Source: an uncultured Subdoligranulum sp.
GTDB taxonomy: Bacteria > Bacillota > Clostridia > Oscillospirales > Ruminococcaceae
Assembly: GCA_900545545.1 (NCBI GenBank)
Contig: UQZO01000031.1
Span: 1 to 15,038, forward strand
Length of the DNA stretch: 15,038 nucleotides
Direction: 5' to 3'
Made by a program: the position numbers and the translations under genes. Below the pieces are notes generated by a model that had not been told where the DNA came from, ran no database searches, and saw only the letters and a list, made by a program, of their open reading frames with translations. Shown in pieces: positions 1 to 6,387 of the stretch (positions are counted from its first letter, which is position 1; each line of letters begins with the position of its first letter).

Positions 1-25
1 GCTCGGAGATGTGTATAAGAGACAG
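1..25. other. Nextera adapter remnant (not genomic)
   Basis: Bases 7-25 are the 19-bp Tn5 mosaic end AGATGTGTATAAGAGACAG used in Nextera libraries, and bases 1-6 (GCTCGG) are the end of the matching read-2 adapter arm. The same 25 bases appear in reverse complement at 14991-15015. This is library-construction sequence left on the assembly, so genomic sequence starts at base 26. Confidence 0.98.
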
Positions 26-863
26 GTACACACGTCCCCCGGAGGCCGCCCCGCCCCCGGCGTACAGCACGGCAGAACCGCCGGTCATCCAGCTGATGCG
101 CCGGATGGCCCGCTCGCCCTACTTTCTGGTACCGGCCATCGGGTATACCTGTATGCTGGTATTCAATGTGATGGCAACCCTGCAAAGTACCTCCACAGCC
201 GCCTTGGAGAGTTATCTGGCCCCCTTGTACGCCTACAGCACCGATGTGCAGATGGCAGCCCTTGCCGACACGCTTTCCACGGTGCTCACGGCGTCCGCCG
301 GCGGTGCGCTGGTGGGGCAGATCCCCGCTATTCTGGTGGCGGTGGGCATCTGGATGATGTATGCCACGGCGGTGGATACGTCGGGCAAGCCCCTCCAGAC
401 AGCCGGGCTCACCGTCATCCGGGTGCTTCAGATCATCAGCCTGGTGCTGGTCTGCCTGACGGCGCTGCTGATGCTGGTGATTTTCGGCTTTGTGTTCGCG
501 GCGCTGGGGCAGATTGACGAAGCCGCCGCAGCAACAGCGGTGCTGTCTGTGGTACTGGTACTCATTGCCGTGATCTTCGCGCTGGATATCCTTTACTACG
601 CCAAACTGATGCGGATGCTCAACAACTTCCGCTGGACCATCCGCACAGGCACGCCCCAGGGCAGCGTTTCCACCTACGTGGCGGTTCTGACCATTCTGGG
701 CGGCGTGATTTCGCTGGGCACCTTCCTGACCGGCAATGTGTTCAGCGGCCTGGCCGGTGTGGCCAGTGCGGTGTCGGGCATCGGGTTCGGTATCTTCCTG
801 TTCCGCTACCGGGATGAACTGCGCAATATTTCTTCCCCGGCGCAGGCCTGGTCCGCACAGTAA
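26..863 (+). CDS. Hypothetical multi-pass membrane protein, 5' end missing
   Basis: An open frame runs from the contig edge to a TAA stop at 861-863. I do not recognise the family. The first roughly 15 native residues are rich in Pro, Ala and Thr (a PPPA-type linker), followed by about five or six strongly hydrophobic segments: YFLVPAIGYTCMLVFNVMA, a second ending GIWMMYATAV, a long one around VLQIISLVLVCLTALLMLV, one around VVLVLIAVIFALDILYY, and a Gly-rich C-terminal pair ending FGIFLFRYRDEL. The pattern of a flexible linker followed by a polytopic domain suggests a soluble N-terminal part (for example a zinc ribbon) lost beyond the edge, but that is a guess. The only ATG near the start (base 9) lies in adapter sequence, so the six residues it adds (MCIRDR) are not real. 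It converges on thiC and shares its terminator. The reading frame is convincing; the function is unknown. Confidence 0.75.
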
Positions 864-875
864 AATTCTGTAACG

Positions 876-917
876 AAAAACTCCCTGTTCTGCCTTTGGG
901 CAAAACAGGGAGTTTTT
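876..917. terminator. Bidirectional intrinsic terminator between the 5' membrane gene and thiC
   Basis: AAAAACTCCCTGTT (876-889) pairs with AACAGGGAGTTTTT (904-917). An inner TGCC/GGCA stem extends the hairpin with one C/A mismatch. The A-tract and T-tract flank the GC-rich core, so it can stop transcription in both directions. It sits 12 bp after the plus-strand gene and 10 bp after the end of thiC. Confidence 0.93.
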
Positions 918-927
918 TGCTGTACTA

Positions 928-2238
928 TTACAGGATGTCGATATGCTCGCCGTTCAGGGCCTTGTTCATGCTGCGCACGGCGCAGAACTTGCCGCACATG
1001 GAGCAGGTGTCGTCATGCTCGGGGGAACGGTCTGCCCGGATGGCCTTGGCGGTCTCGGGGTCCAGGGCGCAGGCCCACTGGGCTTCCCAGTCCAGGGCGC
1101 GGCGGGCGTCGCCCATCTTGTCGTCGATCTCCCGGGCGCCGCGCACGCCCTTGGCAATGTCGGCGGCGTGGGCGGCGATCTTGCTGGCAATAATGCCCTG
1201 CTTCACATCCTCCAGGTTGGGCAGGGCCAGGTGCTCGGCGGGGGTCACATAGCACAGGAAGGCCGCGCCGTTCATGGCAGCGATGGCCCCGCCGATGGCG
1301 GCGGTGATGTGGTCGTAGCCGGGGGCGATGTCGGTGACCAGGGGGCCCAGCACATAGAAGGGCGCGCCCATGCAGATGGTCTGCTGCACCTTCATGTTGG
1401 CGGCGATCTGGTCCATGGGCACATGGCCGGGGCCTTCCACCATCACCTGCACATCCTTCTCCCAGGCGCGCTTGGTCAGCTCGCCCAGGCGCACCAGCTC
1501 CTCGATCTGGCAGACGTCGGTGGCATCGGCCAGGCAGCCGGGGCGGCAGGCGTCGCCCAGGGAGATGGTCACATCGTATTCCCGGCAGATGTCGAGAATT
1601 TCGTCATAGTATTCGTAGAACGGATTTTCCTCGCCGGTCATGCACATCCAGGCGAACACCAGCGAACCGCCGCGGGAGACGATGTTCATCTTGCGCTTGT
1701 GCTTGCGGATCTGGTCGATGGTCTTGCGGGTGATGCCGCAGTGCAGCGTCACAAAGTCCACGCCGTCCTGGGCGTGCAGGCGCACCACGTCGATGAAATC
1801 CTTCGCCGTCAGGGTGTCCAGGTCCCGCTGGTAGTGGATGACGCTGTCATACACCGGCACGGTGCCGATCATGGCCGGGCACTCGTGGGTCAGCTTCTGG
1901 CGGAAGGGCTGGGTGTTGCCGTGGCTGGACAGGTCCATGATGGCCTCGCCGCCCATCTTCACGGCGGAGAGCACCTTCTGCATCTCCACGTCGTAGTCCT
2001 TGCAGTCCCGGGAAACGCCCAGGTTCACGTTGATCTTGGTACGCAGCATGGAACCCACGCCCTCGGGGTCCAGGCAGGTGTGGTTCTTGTTGGCCGGGAT
2101 GACCACCTTGCCGCTGGCCACCAGGGGCAGCAGCTCCTCCACGGTCATCCGCTCTTTCTTGGCTACGATCTCCAGCTGCGGGGTCACAATGCCCTTGCGC
2201 GCCGCCTCCATCTGGGTGGCATAGTTCCGTTCACTCAT
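928..2238 (-). CDS. thiC: Phosphomethylpyrimidine synthase ThiC
   Basis: Cytosolic radical-SAM enzyme that rearranges aminoimidazole ribotide into 4-amino-5-hydroxymethyl-2-methylpyrimidine phosphate, the pyrimidine precursor of thiamin. The protein has 436 residues, the short bacterial/archaeal form rather than the ~630-residue E. coli form. Recognisable family segments are IPANKNHTCLDPEGVG, GEAIMDLSSHGN, DFVTLHCGIT, SLGDACRPGC, VEGPGHVPMDQI, YVLGPLVTDIAPGYDHI and a C-terminal cysteine cluster CSMCGKFC (C412, C415, C419) that should bind the 4Fe-4S cluster. That cluster is spaced CX2CX3C, one residue shorter than the CX2CX4C of E. coli. The ATG at 2238 follows an AAGGAG site. It is the last gene of the thi operon, 25 nt after thiD, and ends just before the terminator at 876-917. 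Expression should be controlled by the TPP riboswitch far upstream. Confidence 0.97.
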   Translation of the reverse strand: MSERNYATQMEAARKGIVTPQLEIVAKKERMTVEELLPLVASGKVVIPANKNHTCLDPEGVGSMLRTKINVNLGVSRDCKDYDVEMQKVLSAVKMGGEAIMDLSSHGNTQPFRQKLTHECPAMIGTVPVYDSVIHYQRDLDTLTAKDFIDVVRLHAQDGVDFVTLHCGITRKTIDQIRKHKRKMNIVSRGGSLVFAWMCMTGEENPFYEYYDEILDICREYDVTISLGDACRPGCLADATDVCQIEELVRLGELTKRAWEKDVQVMVEGPGHVPMDQIAANMKVQQTICMGAPFYVLGPLVTDIAPGYDHITAAIGGAIAAMNGAAFLCYVTPAEHLALPNLEDVKQGIIASKIAAHAADIAKGVRGAREIDDKMGDARRALDWEAQWACALDPETAKAIRADRSPEHDDTCSMCGKFCAVRSMNKALNGEHIDIL

Positions 2239-2263
2239 TTCTGTTTGTCTCCTTCGTGTGTAT

Positions 2264-3070
2264 TCAGTCCGCTTCTTCGGCGTAACGTCCCGTCAGGGTC
2301 CAGGCGTGGTTCATGGGGCCGCTGCCTTTTCCCAGATCCAGCATGGCCCCCAGCGCTCCCGAAAGATAGTCCTTGGCCCGCTGTACAGCCTCCGGCAGGG
2401 CAAAGCCCTTGGCCAGGTTGGCCGCAATGGCGCTGGACAGGGTGCACCCGGTGCCGTGGGTGTTGGGGTTGTCGATGCGCTTGCCGGTAAACCACCGGGT
2501 GGTACCGCCGGTGCAGAGCAGGTCGTTGGCATCGTTGACGCTGTGGCCGCCTTTTAAGAGCACCGCACAGCCGTACCGTTGGCAGATGGCCCGGGCAGCC
2601 GCTTCCATGGCTTCGGGGCTGTCGATGGTGCAGTCAGCCAGCAGTTCCGCCTCGGGGATGTTGGGCGTCACCACCTCAGCCAGGGGCAAAAGGTCCCGGG
2701 TCAGGGTCTCCACAGCCTCGGGCCGGATGAGCCGCGCACCGCTGGTGGCCACCATCACGGGGTCCACCACGATGTGCTGTGCCCCGTAAAACCGAAGCCG
2801 CTCGGCGATGGTTTCGATCAGGGCAGGGGAGGAGACCATCCCGATCTTGACCGCATCGGGCCGGATGTCGGTAAAGACCGCATCCAGCTGCTGGGCCAGA
2901 AATTTGGGGCTTACTTCGGAAATTGCCGTTACGCCGGTGGTGTTTTGTGCCGTCAGGGCGGTGATGGCGGTCATGGCGAAGACGCCATTCATCGTCATTG
3001 CCTTGAGATCGGCCTGAATACCGGCGCCTCCGCTGGAATCACTTCCGGCGATGGATAATGCAGTTCTCAT
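2264..3070 (-). CDS. thiD: Bifunctional hydroxymethylpyrimidine / phosphomethylpyrimidine kinase ThiD
   Basis: Phosphorylates hydroxymethylpyrimidine and then its monophosphate to the diphosphate used by ThiE. At 268 residues it has normal length for the ribokinase-like PfkB fold. Visible signatures: SIAGSDSSGGAGIQADLK near residues 6-23 (substrate loop), KIGM at 75-78, VVDPVM at 101-106, TPN at 135-137, LLKGGH at 171-176, the NTHGTGCTLSSA anion-hole/catalytic segment at 203-214 with Cys209, and a GPMNH tail motif at 251-255. I chose the ATG at 3070 because SIAGSD lies near the N-terminus in all ThiD proteins and GAGG lies about 7 nt before it. An in-frame ATG at 3085 adds only five residues with a poor ribosome site. 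It lies between thiE (100-nt gap holding a strong hairpin) and thiC (25-nt gap). Confidence 0.96.
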   Translation of the reverse strand: MRTALSIAGSDSSGGAGIQADLKAMTMNGVFAMTAITALTAQNTTGVTAISEVSPKFLAQQLDAVFTDIRPDAVKIGMVSSPALIETIAERLRFYGAQHIVVDPVMVATSGARLIRPEAVETLTRDLLPLAEVVTPNIPEAELLADCTIDSPEAMEAAARAICQRYGCAVLLKGGHSVNDANDLLCTGGTTRWFTGKRIDNPNTHGTGCTLSSAIAANLAKGFALPEAVQRAKDYLSGALGAMLDLGKGSGPMNHAWTLTGRYAEEAD

Positions 3071-3129
3071 ACAAATACCTCGCATATCTTTTGTTAGGCG
3101 ACAGAGAGTGGTGCCCCCGGTCTGCCGCC

Positions 3130-3163
3130 GGCAGGTTTTCCACAACGGTGTGGAAAACTTGCC
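3130..3163. repeat. Strong inverted repeat between thiE and thiD
   Basis: GTTTTCCACA (3135-3144) and TGTGGAAAAC (3149-3158) are perfect complements around a 4-base loop ACGG. The stem continues outward as GGCA/TGCC across one G/T pair, for about 15 pairs. In the thi mRNA (minus strand) no U-tract follows, so it is not an intrinsic terminator there. It could shape mRNA processing or stability between thiE and thiD. Each arm contains TTTTCCACA, which also fits a relaxed DnaA box (TTWTNCACA). Confidence 0.85.
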
Positions 3164-3170
3164 CGTGTTT

Positions 3171-3815
3171 TTATTCGGTTTGGGTCATGGCGTCCGAGAG
3201 GGCGCGCAGTTCCCGGCTGGCGGCGGTGATGTCCTCGGCGGCAAAAATCGCCGAGACCACCGCAACCCCGGCCACGCCGGTGCCTGCCAGTTGGGGCAGG
3301 TTCTCCCGGGTGATGCCGCCGATGGCCACCACGGGGATGGGCACGGCATCACAGATGGCCCGCAGTGCCCCGTGGGAGAGGGCGGTGACGTTGGTTTTGG
3401 TGGTGCTGCCGAACACCGCCCCCGCGCCCAGATAGTCGGCGCCGCCCTCGTAGGCGCGGCGGGCCTCCTCAGGGTTGTGGGCCGAAACGCCCACGATCAT
3501 CTTGTCCCCCACCCGGCGGCGGACTTCCTCCACCGGCAGGTCGTCCTGCCCCACATGGACGCCGTCGGCGCCGCAGGCCAGGGCCACGTCCAGGTCATCG
3601 TTGATGATCAGCGGTACGCCGTAGCGCCGGCACAGGCTGCCGATGCTGCGCCCCAATTGGATAAAGCTCTCCCGGTCCAGCTGTTTTTCCCGCAGCTGCA
3701 CACAGGTCACGCCGCCCTGCAGGGCAGCCTCCACCTGCTGTTCCAGCGTCTGGCCTCGCAGCCAGGCGCGGTCGGTGACGGCATAGAGGCACAGCCGGTT
3801 TTTATCGAAGTTCAT
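3171..3815 (-). CDS. thiE: Thiamin-phosphate synthase ThiE
   Basis: Joins hydroxymethylpyrimidine diphosphate and hydroxyethylthiazole phosphate to give thiamin phosphate. It has 214 residues, typical for the TIM-barrel family. Signatures in order: YAVTD at 11-15, VQLREK at 39-44 (pyrophosphate/substrate contact), INDDLDVAL at 71-79, GVHVGQDD at 85-92 (Mg and diphosphate site), GVSAH at 109-113, DYLGAGAVFGSTTK at 127-140, PVVAIGGI at 161-168 and GVAVVSAI at 183-190. All expected active-site segments are present. The ATG at 3815 is preceded by AAAGGAG and overlaps the 3' end of thiM by 14 nt, so the two genes are likely translationally coupled. Confidence 0.97.
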   Translation of the reverse strand: MNFDKNRLCLYAVTDRAWLRGQTLEQQVEAALQGGVTCVQLREKQLDRESFIQLGRSIGSLCRRYGVPLIINDDLDVALACGADGVHVGQDDLPVEEVRRRVGDKMIVGVSAHNPEEARRAYEGGADYLGAGAVFGSTTKTNVTALSHGALRAICDAVPIPVVAIGGITRENLPQLAGTGVAGVAVVSAIFAAEDITAASRELRALSDAMTQTE

Positions 3816-4617
3816 AGCGGGCTCCTTTCTCCAGTTGTTCGGGGGTCAGGCGGCAGACGGCATCCAGGATGTAGGTGCGGTAGCTGCCGTTGCCGTCCTC
3901 CGGCCCCAGGCGGGCGTGGGCGATCTCGCCGCAAAGGCCCATGGCGCACACCGCCGCGGCGGCTGCCTCCAGCGGCCGGTCGGGGTTGGCTGCCGCAAAG
4001 GCTCCCGCCAGGCAGGAAAGCTGGCATCCGGTGCCGGTGACCAGCCCCATCATGGGGTGGCCGTTGCGGATGCAGTACACCCTTTCCCCGTCGCTCACCA
4101 GGTCCACCGCCCCGCTCATGGCCACCACGGCCCCTGTGCGCCGGGCAAAGGCCCGCACCAGGGCGCAGCAGGCGTCCAGGTTGTCGGGCGTCACCCGGTC
4201 AGCGCTGTCCACGCCGTAGGTGGTGCCGTGGCCCCGGGCCAGCGTCTCGATCTCCGAGAGGTTGCCCCGGATGACGGCAAACCGCACGTCCCGCAGCAGC
4301 CACAGGGCGGTCTCGGTGCGCAGGCGGGAAGCCCCGGCGCCCACCGGGTCCAGCACCACAGGGATGCCCCGGGCGTTGGCGGTTTTGCCGCAGGCCACCA
4401 TGGCCGGGATGGTGCCCCGGTGCAGCGTGCCCAGGTTCAGCACCAGCCCGGCGGCCCGGGCCGTGATCTCGGGCGCTTCGTCCGGCTCATCGGCCATGAT
4501 GGGGGAGGCCCCGCAGGCCAACAGCAGGTTGGCGCAGTCGTTGGCGGTGACATAGTTGGTGATGGCATGGACCAGCGGCCGCCGGTCCCGCAGATTCCGG
4601 AGAAGCGGTGCAAACAT
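3802..4617 (-). CDS. thiM: Hydroxyethylthiazole kinase ThiM
   Basis: ATP-dependent kinase that phosphorylates salvaged 4-methyl-5-hydroxyethylthiazole. It has 271 residues, the usual length. Signatures: HAITNYVTANDCAN at 17-30 (substrate site), GASPIMADEPDE at 36-47, NLGTL at 61-65, VVLDPVGAGAS at 87-97, IRGNLSEI at 116-123 and VTGTGCQLS at 193-201 with the catalytic Cys198. It starts 12 nt after the thiW stop with an AAGGAAA site before the ATG. Pairing with thiW fits a thiazole import-and-trap role. No thiazole biosynthesis genes (thiG, thiS, thiH, thiF) are visible here, so this kinase may be the main source of thiazole phosphate for ThiE, although such genes could lie elsewhere in the genome. 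Confidence 0.97.
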   Translation of the reverse strand: MFAPLLRNLRDRRPLVHAITNYVTANDCANLLLACGASPIMADEPDEAPEITARAAGLVLNLGTLHRGTIPAMVACGKTANARGIPVVLDPVGAGASRLRTETALWLLRDVRFAVIRGNLSEIETLARGHGTTYGVDSADRVTPDNLDACCALVRAFARRTGAVVAMSGAVDLVSDGERVYCIRNGHPMMGLVTGTGCQLSCLAGAFAAANPDRPLEAAAAAVCAMGLCGEIAHARLGPEDGNGSYRTYILDAVCRLTPEQLEKGARYELR

Positions 4618-4629
4618 AGGCGTTTCCTT

Positions 4630-5148
4630 TTAGTGGGAGAGAGTTTTCTGCATACGGTTCAAAGCGCCGGTGCCGCGCAGGGCGTAGACCAGCACGCCGG
4701 ACAGGATGGAACCGGCGGCGGTGGACACCAGGAAGGGGACGATGTAGGCGTAGAAGGCGATATCCCCGGCGGCCTGACCCATGAACAGGATGGCTACGGG
4801 ATATGCGCACAGACCGCCCAGGATGGAGGTACCGAACACCTCAGCGATGAGGGTCAGGGGCAGGTTGCGGGTACCGGCGTAGGCCAGGCCGCAGAGCAGG
4901 GCGCCGAACATGCTGCCGGGGAAAGCCATCAGGCTGCCAAGACCGGTCAGGTTGCGGATGAGGCTGGCCGCAAAGGCCACGGCGATGCCGTACCAGGGGC
5001 CCAGCAGCACGGCGCAGAGGATGTTGACCATGTGCTGGATGGGGGCGCATTTGCTGCCGAACATGGGGAAGGAAAACAGGCTGCCGACCACGGCAATGGC
5101 GCAGAAGATACCGGCCAGGGCGAGCTTGTGGACATTGGTGTGTTTCAT
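4630..5148 (-). CDS. thiW: ThiW-family membrane protein, predicted thiazole uptake (ECF S-component type)
   Basis: Small integral membrane protein of 172 residues with about five hydrophobic helices. It carries the family hallmark near the N-terminus: a first helix AGIFCAIAVVGSLFSFP, then FGSKCAPIQHMVNILCAVLLG, LIRNLTGLGSLMAFPGSMFGA and GTSILGGLCAYPVAILFMG. ThiW was predicted from comparative genomics to import hydroxyethylthiazole. Its size and pattern match substrate-binding S-components that borrow a shared energy module, and no such module is in the window. The true ATG is at 5148, 8 nt after AAAGGAG. The frame stays open far upstream through the riboswitch, but that extension is not coding. 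It is the first gene of the riboswitch-controlled operon and lies next to thiM, which would phosphorylate the imported thiazole. Confidence 0.93.
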   Translation of the reverse strand: MKHTNVHKLALAGIFCAIAVVGSLFSFPMFGSKCAPIQHMVNILCAVLLGPWYGIAVAFAASLIRNLTGLGSLMAFPGSMFGALLCGLAYAGTRNLPLTLIAEVFGTSILGGLCAYPVAILFMGQAAGDIAFYAYIVPFLVSTAAGSILSGVLVYALRGTGALNRMQKTLSH

Positions 5149-5380
5149 GGTAAGAACTCCTTTACAATCGCGGCGGGAAACCGGCCGTACAGCGACACTT
5201 TCCCGCAAAAATGAAGCACGGGGCACACCCCCGCACACGGAAAAAGCGGTCGAGGCTTGCTGGCCTCCTCTCACGCCGGAACACGGCTTCCCATCGCTGT
5301 ACAAACCCAAGGCACAGGGCGCTCCCCCTCTGCCCGCCGCGGTGCCGCCCGCGGGAATCTTCACTTCCTTTCCCCAAAAA
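5149..5380 (-). other. Untranslated thi leader between terminator and thiW
   Basis: About 230 nt of leader separate the riboswitch terminator from the thiW start, longer than needed for a ribosome site. I see no convincing gene. A perfect 8-bp hairpin, GCGGGAAA (5173-5180) with TTTCCCGC (5199-5206), stands just upstream of the thiW AAAGGAG site. A smaller GGGG/CCCC stem lies further upstream. A 71-codon frame here starts at TTG and has an Arg/Cys-rich composition typical of chance frames. Confidence 0.6.
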
Positions 5381-5421
5381 AGCACAAAAAAATCGGGAGA
5401 CACCCCAAACGGTGCCTCCCG
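5381..5421 (-). terminator. Riboswitch-associated intrinsic terminator
   Basis: In the minus-strand transcript, CGGGAGGCACC pairs with GGTGTCTCCCG (hairpin 5394-5421, one G-U pair), followed by a run of seven U (5386-5392). It lies directly downstream of the TPP aptamer and upstream of thiW, the standard layout for transcription attenuation when TPP is bound. Confidence 0.93.
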
Positions 5422-5436
5422 AAAAAAGTACAGATT

Positions 5437-5525
5437 CCCACGACTTCCTACGGCGGCATTATCCGCATCAGGTGTAAGGGTCGAAGGTGATTCCTTCCTC
5501 TCAGCCTGTCCACACAAGCTCCCCC
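5437..5525 (-). promoter_or_regulatory. TPP riboswitch (THI element)
   Basis: The minus strand carries the conserved THI-box segments in order: GGGGGAGC, the CUUGU/ACAGG stem leading into GGCUGAGAG, ACCCUUACACCUGAU, GCGGAUAAUGCC and CGUAGGAAG. These match the aptamer core (CUGAGA pyrimidine-sensing loop; CCUGAU...GGAUAAU...CGUAGG pyrophosphate side). Variable helix P3a is short. With the terminator that follows, it should switch the whole thiW-M-E-D-C operon off when thiamin pyrophosphate is plentiful. Edges are approximate because the closing P1 helix is weak by eye. Confidence 0.96.
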
Positions 5526-5544
5526 GGTTGTTTTGTTTGGTGTT

Positions 5545-5573
5545 ATTATAGTCCGCTGTACCCGCCGCGTCAA
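5545..5573 (-). promoter_or_regulatory. Promoter of the thi operon
   Basis: On the minus strand, -35 TTGACG (5568-5573) and -10 TATAAT (5545-5550) are separated by exactly 17 bp. Transcription should start near 5538, just ahead of the TPP aptamer. It is divergent from the response-regulator promoter, with 37 bp between the two -35 boxes. Confidence 0.88.
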
Positions 5574-5610
5574 TGGATTTCGGCAAAAAATCCCACCGCT
5601 GCCGGGGCGA

Positions 5611-5639
5611 TTGACAAAATCCGACCCGGGGCGTATTGT
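5611..5639 (+). promoter_or_regulatory. Promoter of the LytTR regulator / sensor kinase genes
   Basis: Consensus -35 TTGACA (5611-5616), 17-bp spacer, -10 TATTGT (5634-5639). The expected start is near 5646, about 30 nt before the AGGAGGA site of the response regulator. The -10 overlaps a TTGTGGAAAA motif that recurs elsewhere in the window. Confidence 0.82.
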
Positions 5640-5676
5640 GGAAAAAGAGCATTTTTGCCAAACAGGAGGAAAAATT

Positions 5677-6387
5677 ATGCTGCACATCGTGGTCTGTGAC
5701 GACGAGACGGCTTTTGCCGAAAACCTGACCCGGAAAATCGAGGCGCTGCCGGCGTTTTCGCCCCGCAGTATGCGGGTGTGCTGCCTGACCGCCCCCGAGG
5801 CCCTGCCCGCGCAGCCCTGCGACCTGCTTTTTCTGGATATCGACCTGGGGGCGGTCAACGGCATCGATGTGGCCCGGGCGCTGCGCCCCACCCACCCCGA
5901 CACCGTGCTGATTTTTGTGACCAACTACAAGGAATATGCCCCCGAAGGGTACGAGGTCAACGCCTTCCGCTACCTGGCCAAAGGGGAGCTGGACGACAAG
6001 CTGGCCGCCTACTTTGAGGATGCCCTGGCCGTCTGCTGCGCCCGCCGCCAGACGGTGGAGCTGGTCTGCGGCGGTGAGCCGGTATCGGTGCCGGTGCCCG
6101 CGCTGGTGTACATCGAAAGCCACGGCCGGGACCAGCACCTGCACCTGCAGGGCGCGGGGCGGGACCATCTGGTCACCCACACCACCCTGGCCCAGCTGGA
6201 GGAACTGCTGGCCGAACAGGGATTTCTGCGGCTGCACAAAAGCTATCTGGTGAATATGGCCTTTCTGGATACCCTGCAAAGTGCCGGGGCCCGCCTGACC
6301 GACGGCACCCTGCTGCCGGTGAGCTCCCGCACCTACCGTGCCAGCAAACAGCGGTTCCTGGCCTGGAAAGGACGGCAGATATGCTAG
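5677..6387 (+). CDS. LytTR-family response regulator
   Basis: A 236-residue two-domain regulator of the AgrA/VirR type. The receiver domain (about 1-120) begins LHIVVCDDE with acidic residues D8 and D9, phospho-acceptor D54 in LFLDIDL, T82 in IFVTN and K102 in FRYLAK. The LytTR DNA-binding domain (about 130-230) contains IPALVYIES-like and FLRLHKSYLVN (181-193) segments and SSRTYRASKQRFL near the end, all characteristic. The ATG at 5677 sits 6 nt after AGGAGGA. An open extension upstream has no ribosome site and crosses the promoter. It overlaps the sensor kinase by 7 nt, so the two are coupled and form a two-component system. LytTR proteins bind paired 9-bp direct repeats one or two helical turns apart; a candidate pair lies at 7711-7743. 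The signal and target genes are unknown. Confidence 0.95.
   Translation: MLHIVVCDDETAFAENLTRKIEALPAFSPRSMRVCCLTAPEALPAQPCDLLFLDIDLGAVNGIDVARALRPTHPDTVLIFVTNYKEYAPEGYEVNAFRYLAKGELDDKLAAYFEDALAVCCARRQTVELVCGGEPVSVPVPALVYIESHGRDQHLHLQGAGRDHLVTHTTLAQLEELLAEQGFLRLHKSYLVNMAFLDTLQSAGARLTDGTLLPVSSRTYRASKQRFLAWKGRQIC

Noticed and set aside
943..2490. 515-codon plus-strand frame opposite thiC and thiD
   Set aside because: Its Gly/Ala/His/Val-rich low-complexity product mirrors the codon usage of thiC in GC-rich DNA. It has no motif, and thiC is unambiguous.
5162..5377. 71-codon minus-strand frame between the thi terminator and thiW
   Set aside because: TTG start, no clear ribosome site, Arg/Cys-rich composition, no recognisable domain. 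Treated as leader RNA.
5533..5676. Upstream start for the LytTR response regulator
   Set aside because: The extension covers the promoter and lies before the predicted transcription start. AGGAGGA directs initiation at 5677, where the receiver domain begins.
5149..6279. Very long N-terminal extension of thiW
   Set aside because: It runs through the TPP riboswitch, the terminator and antisense to the response regulator. The AAAGGAG-supported ATG at 5148 fits the family length.
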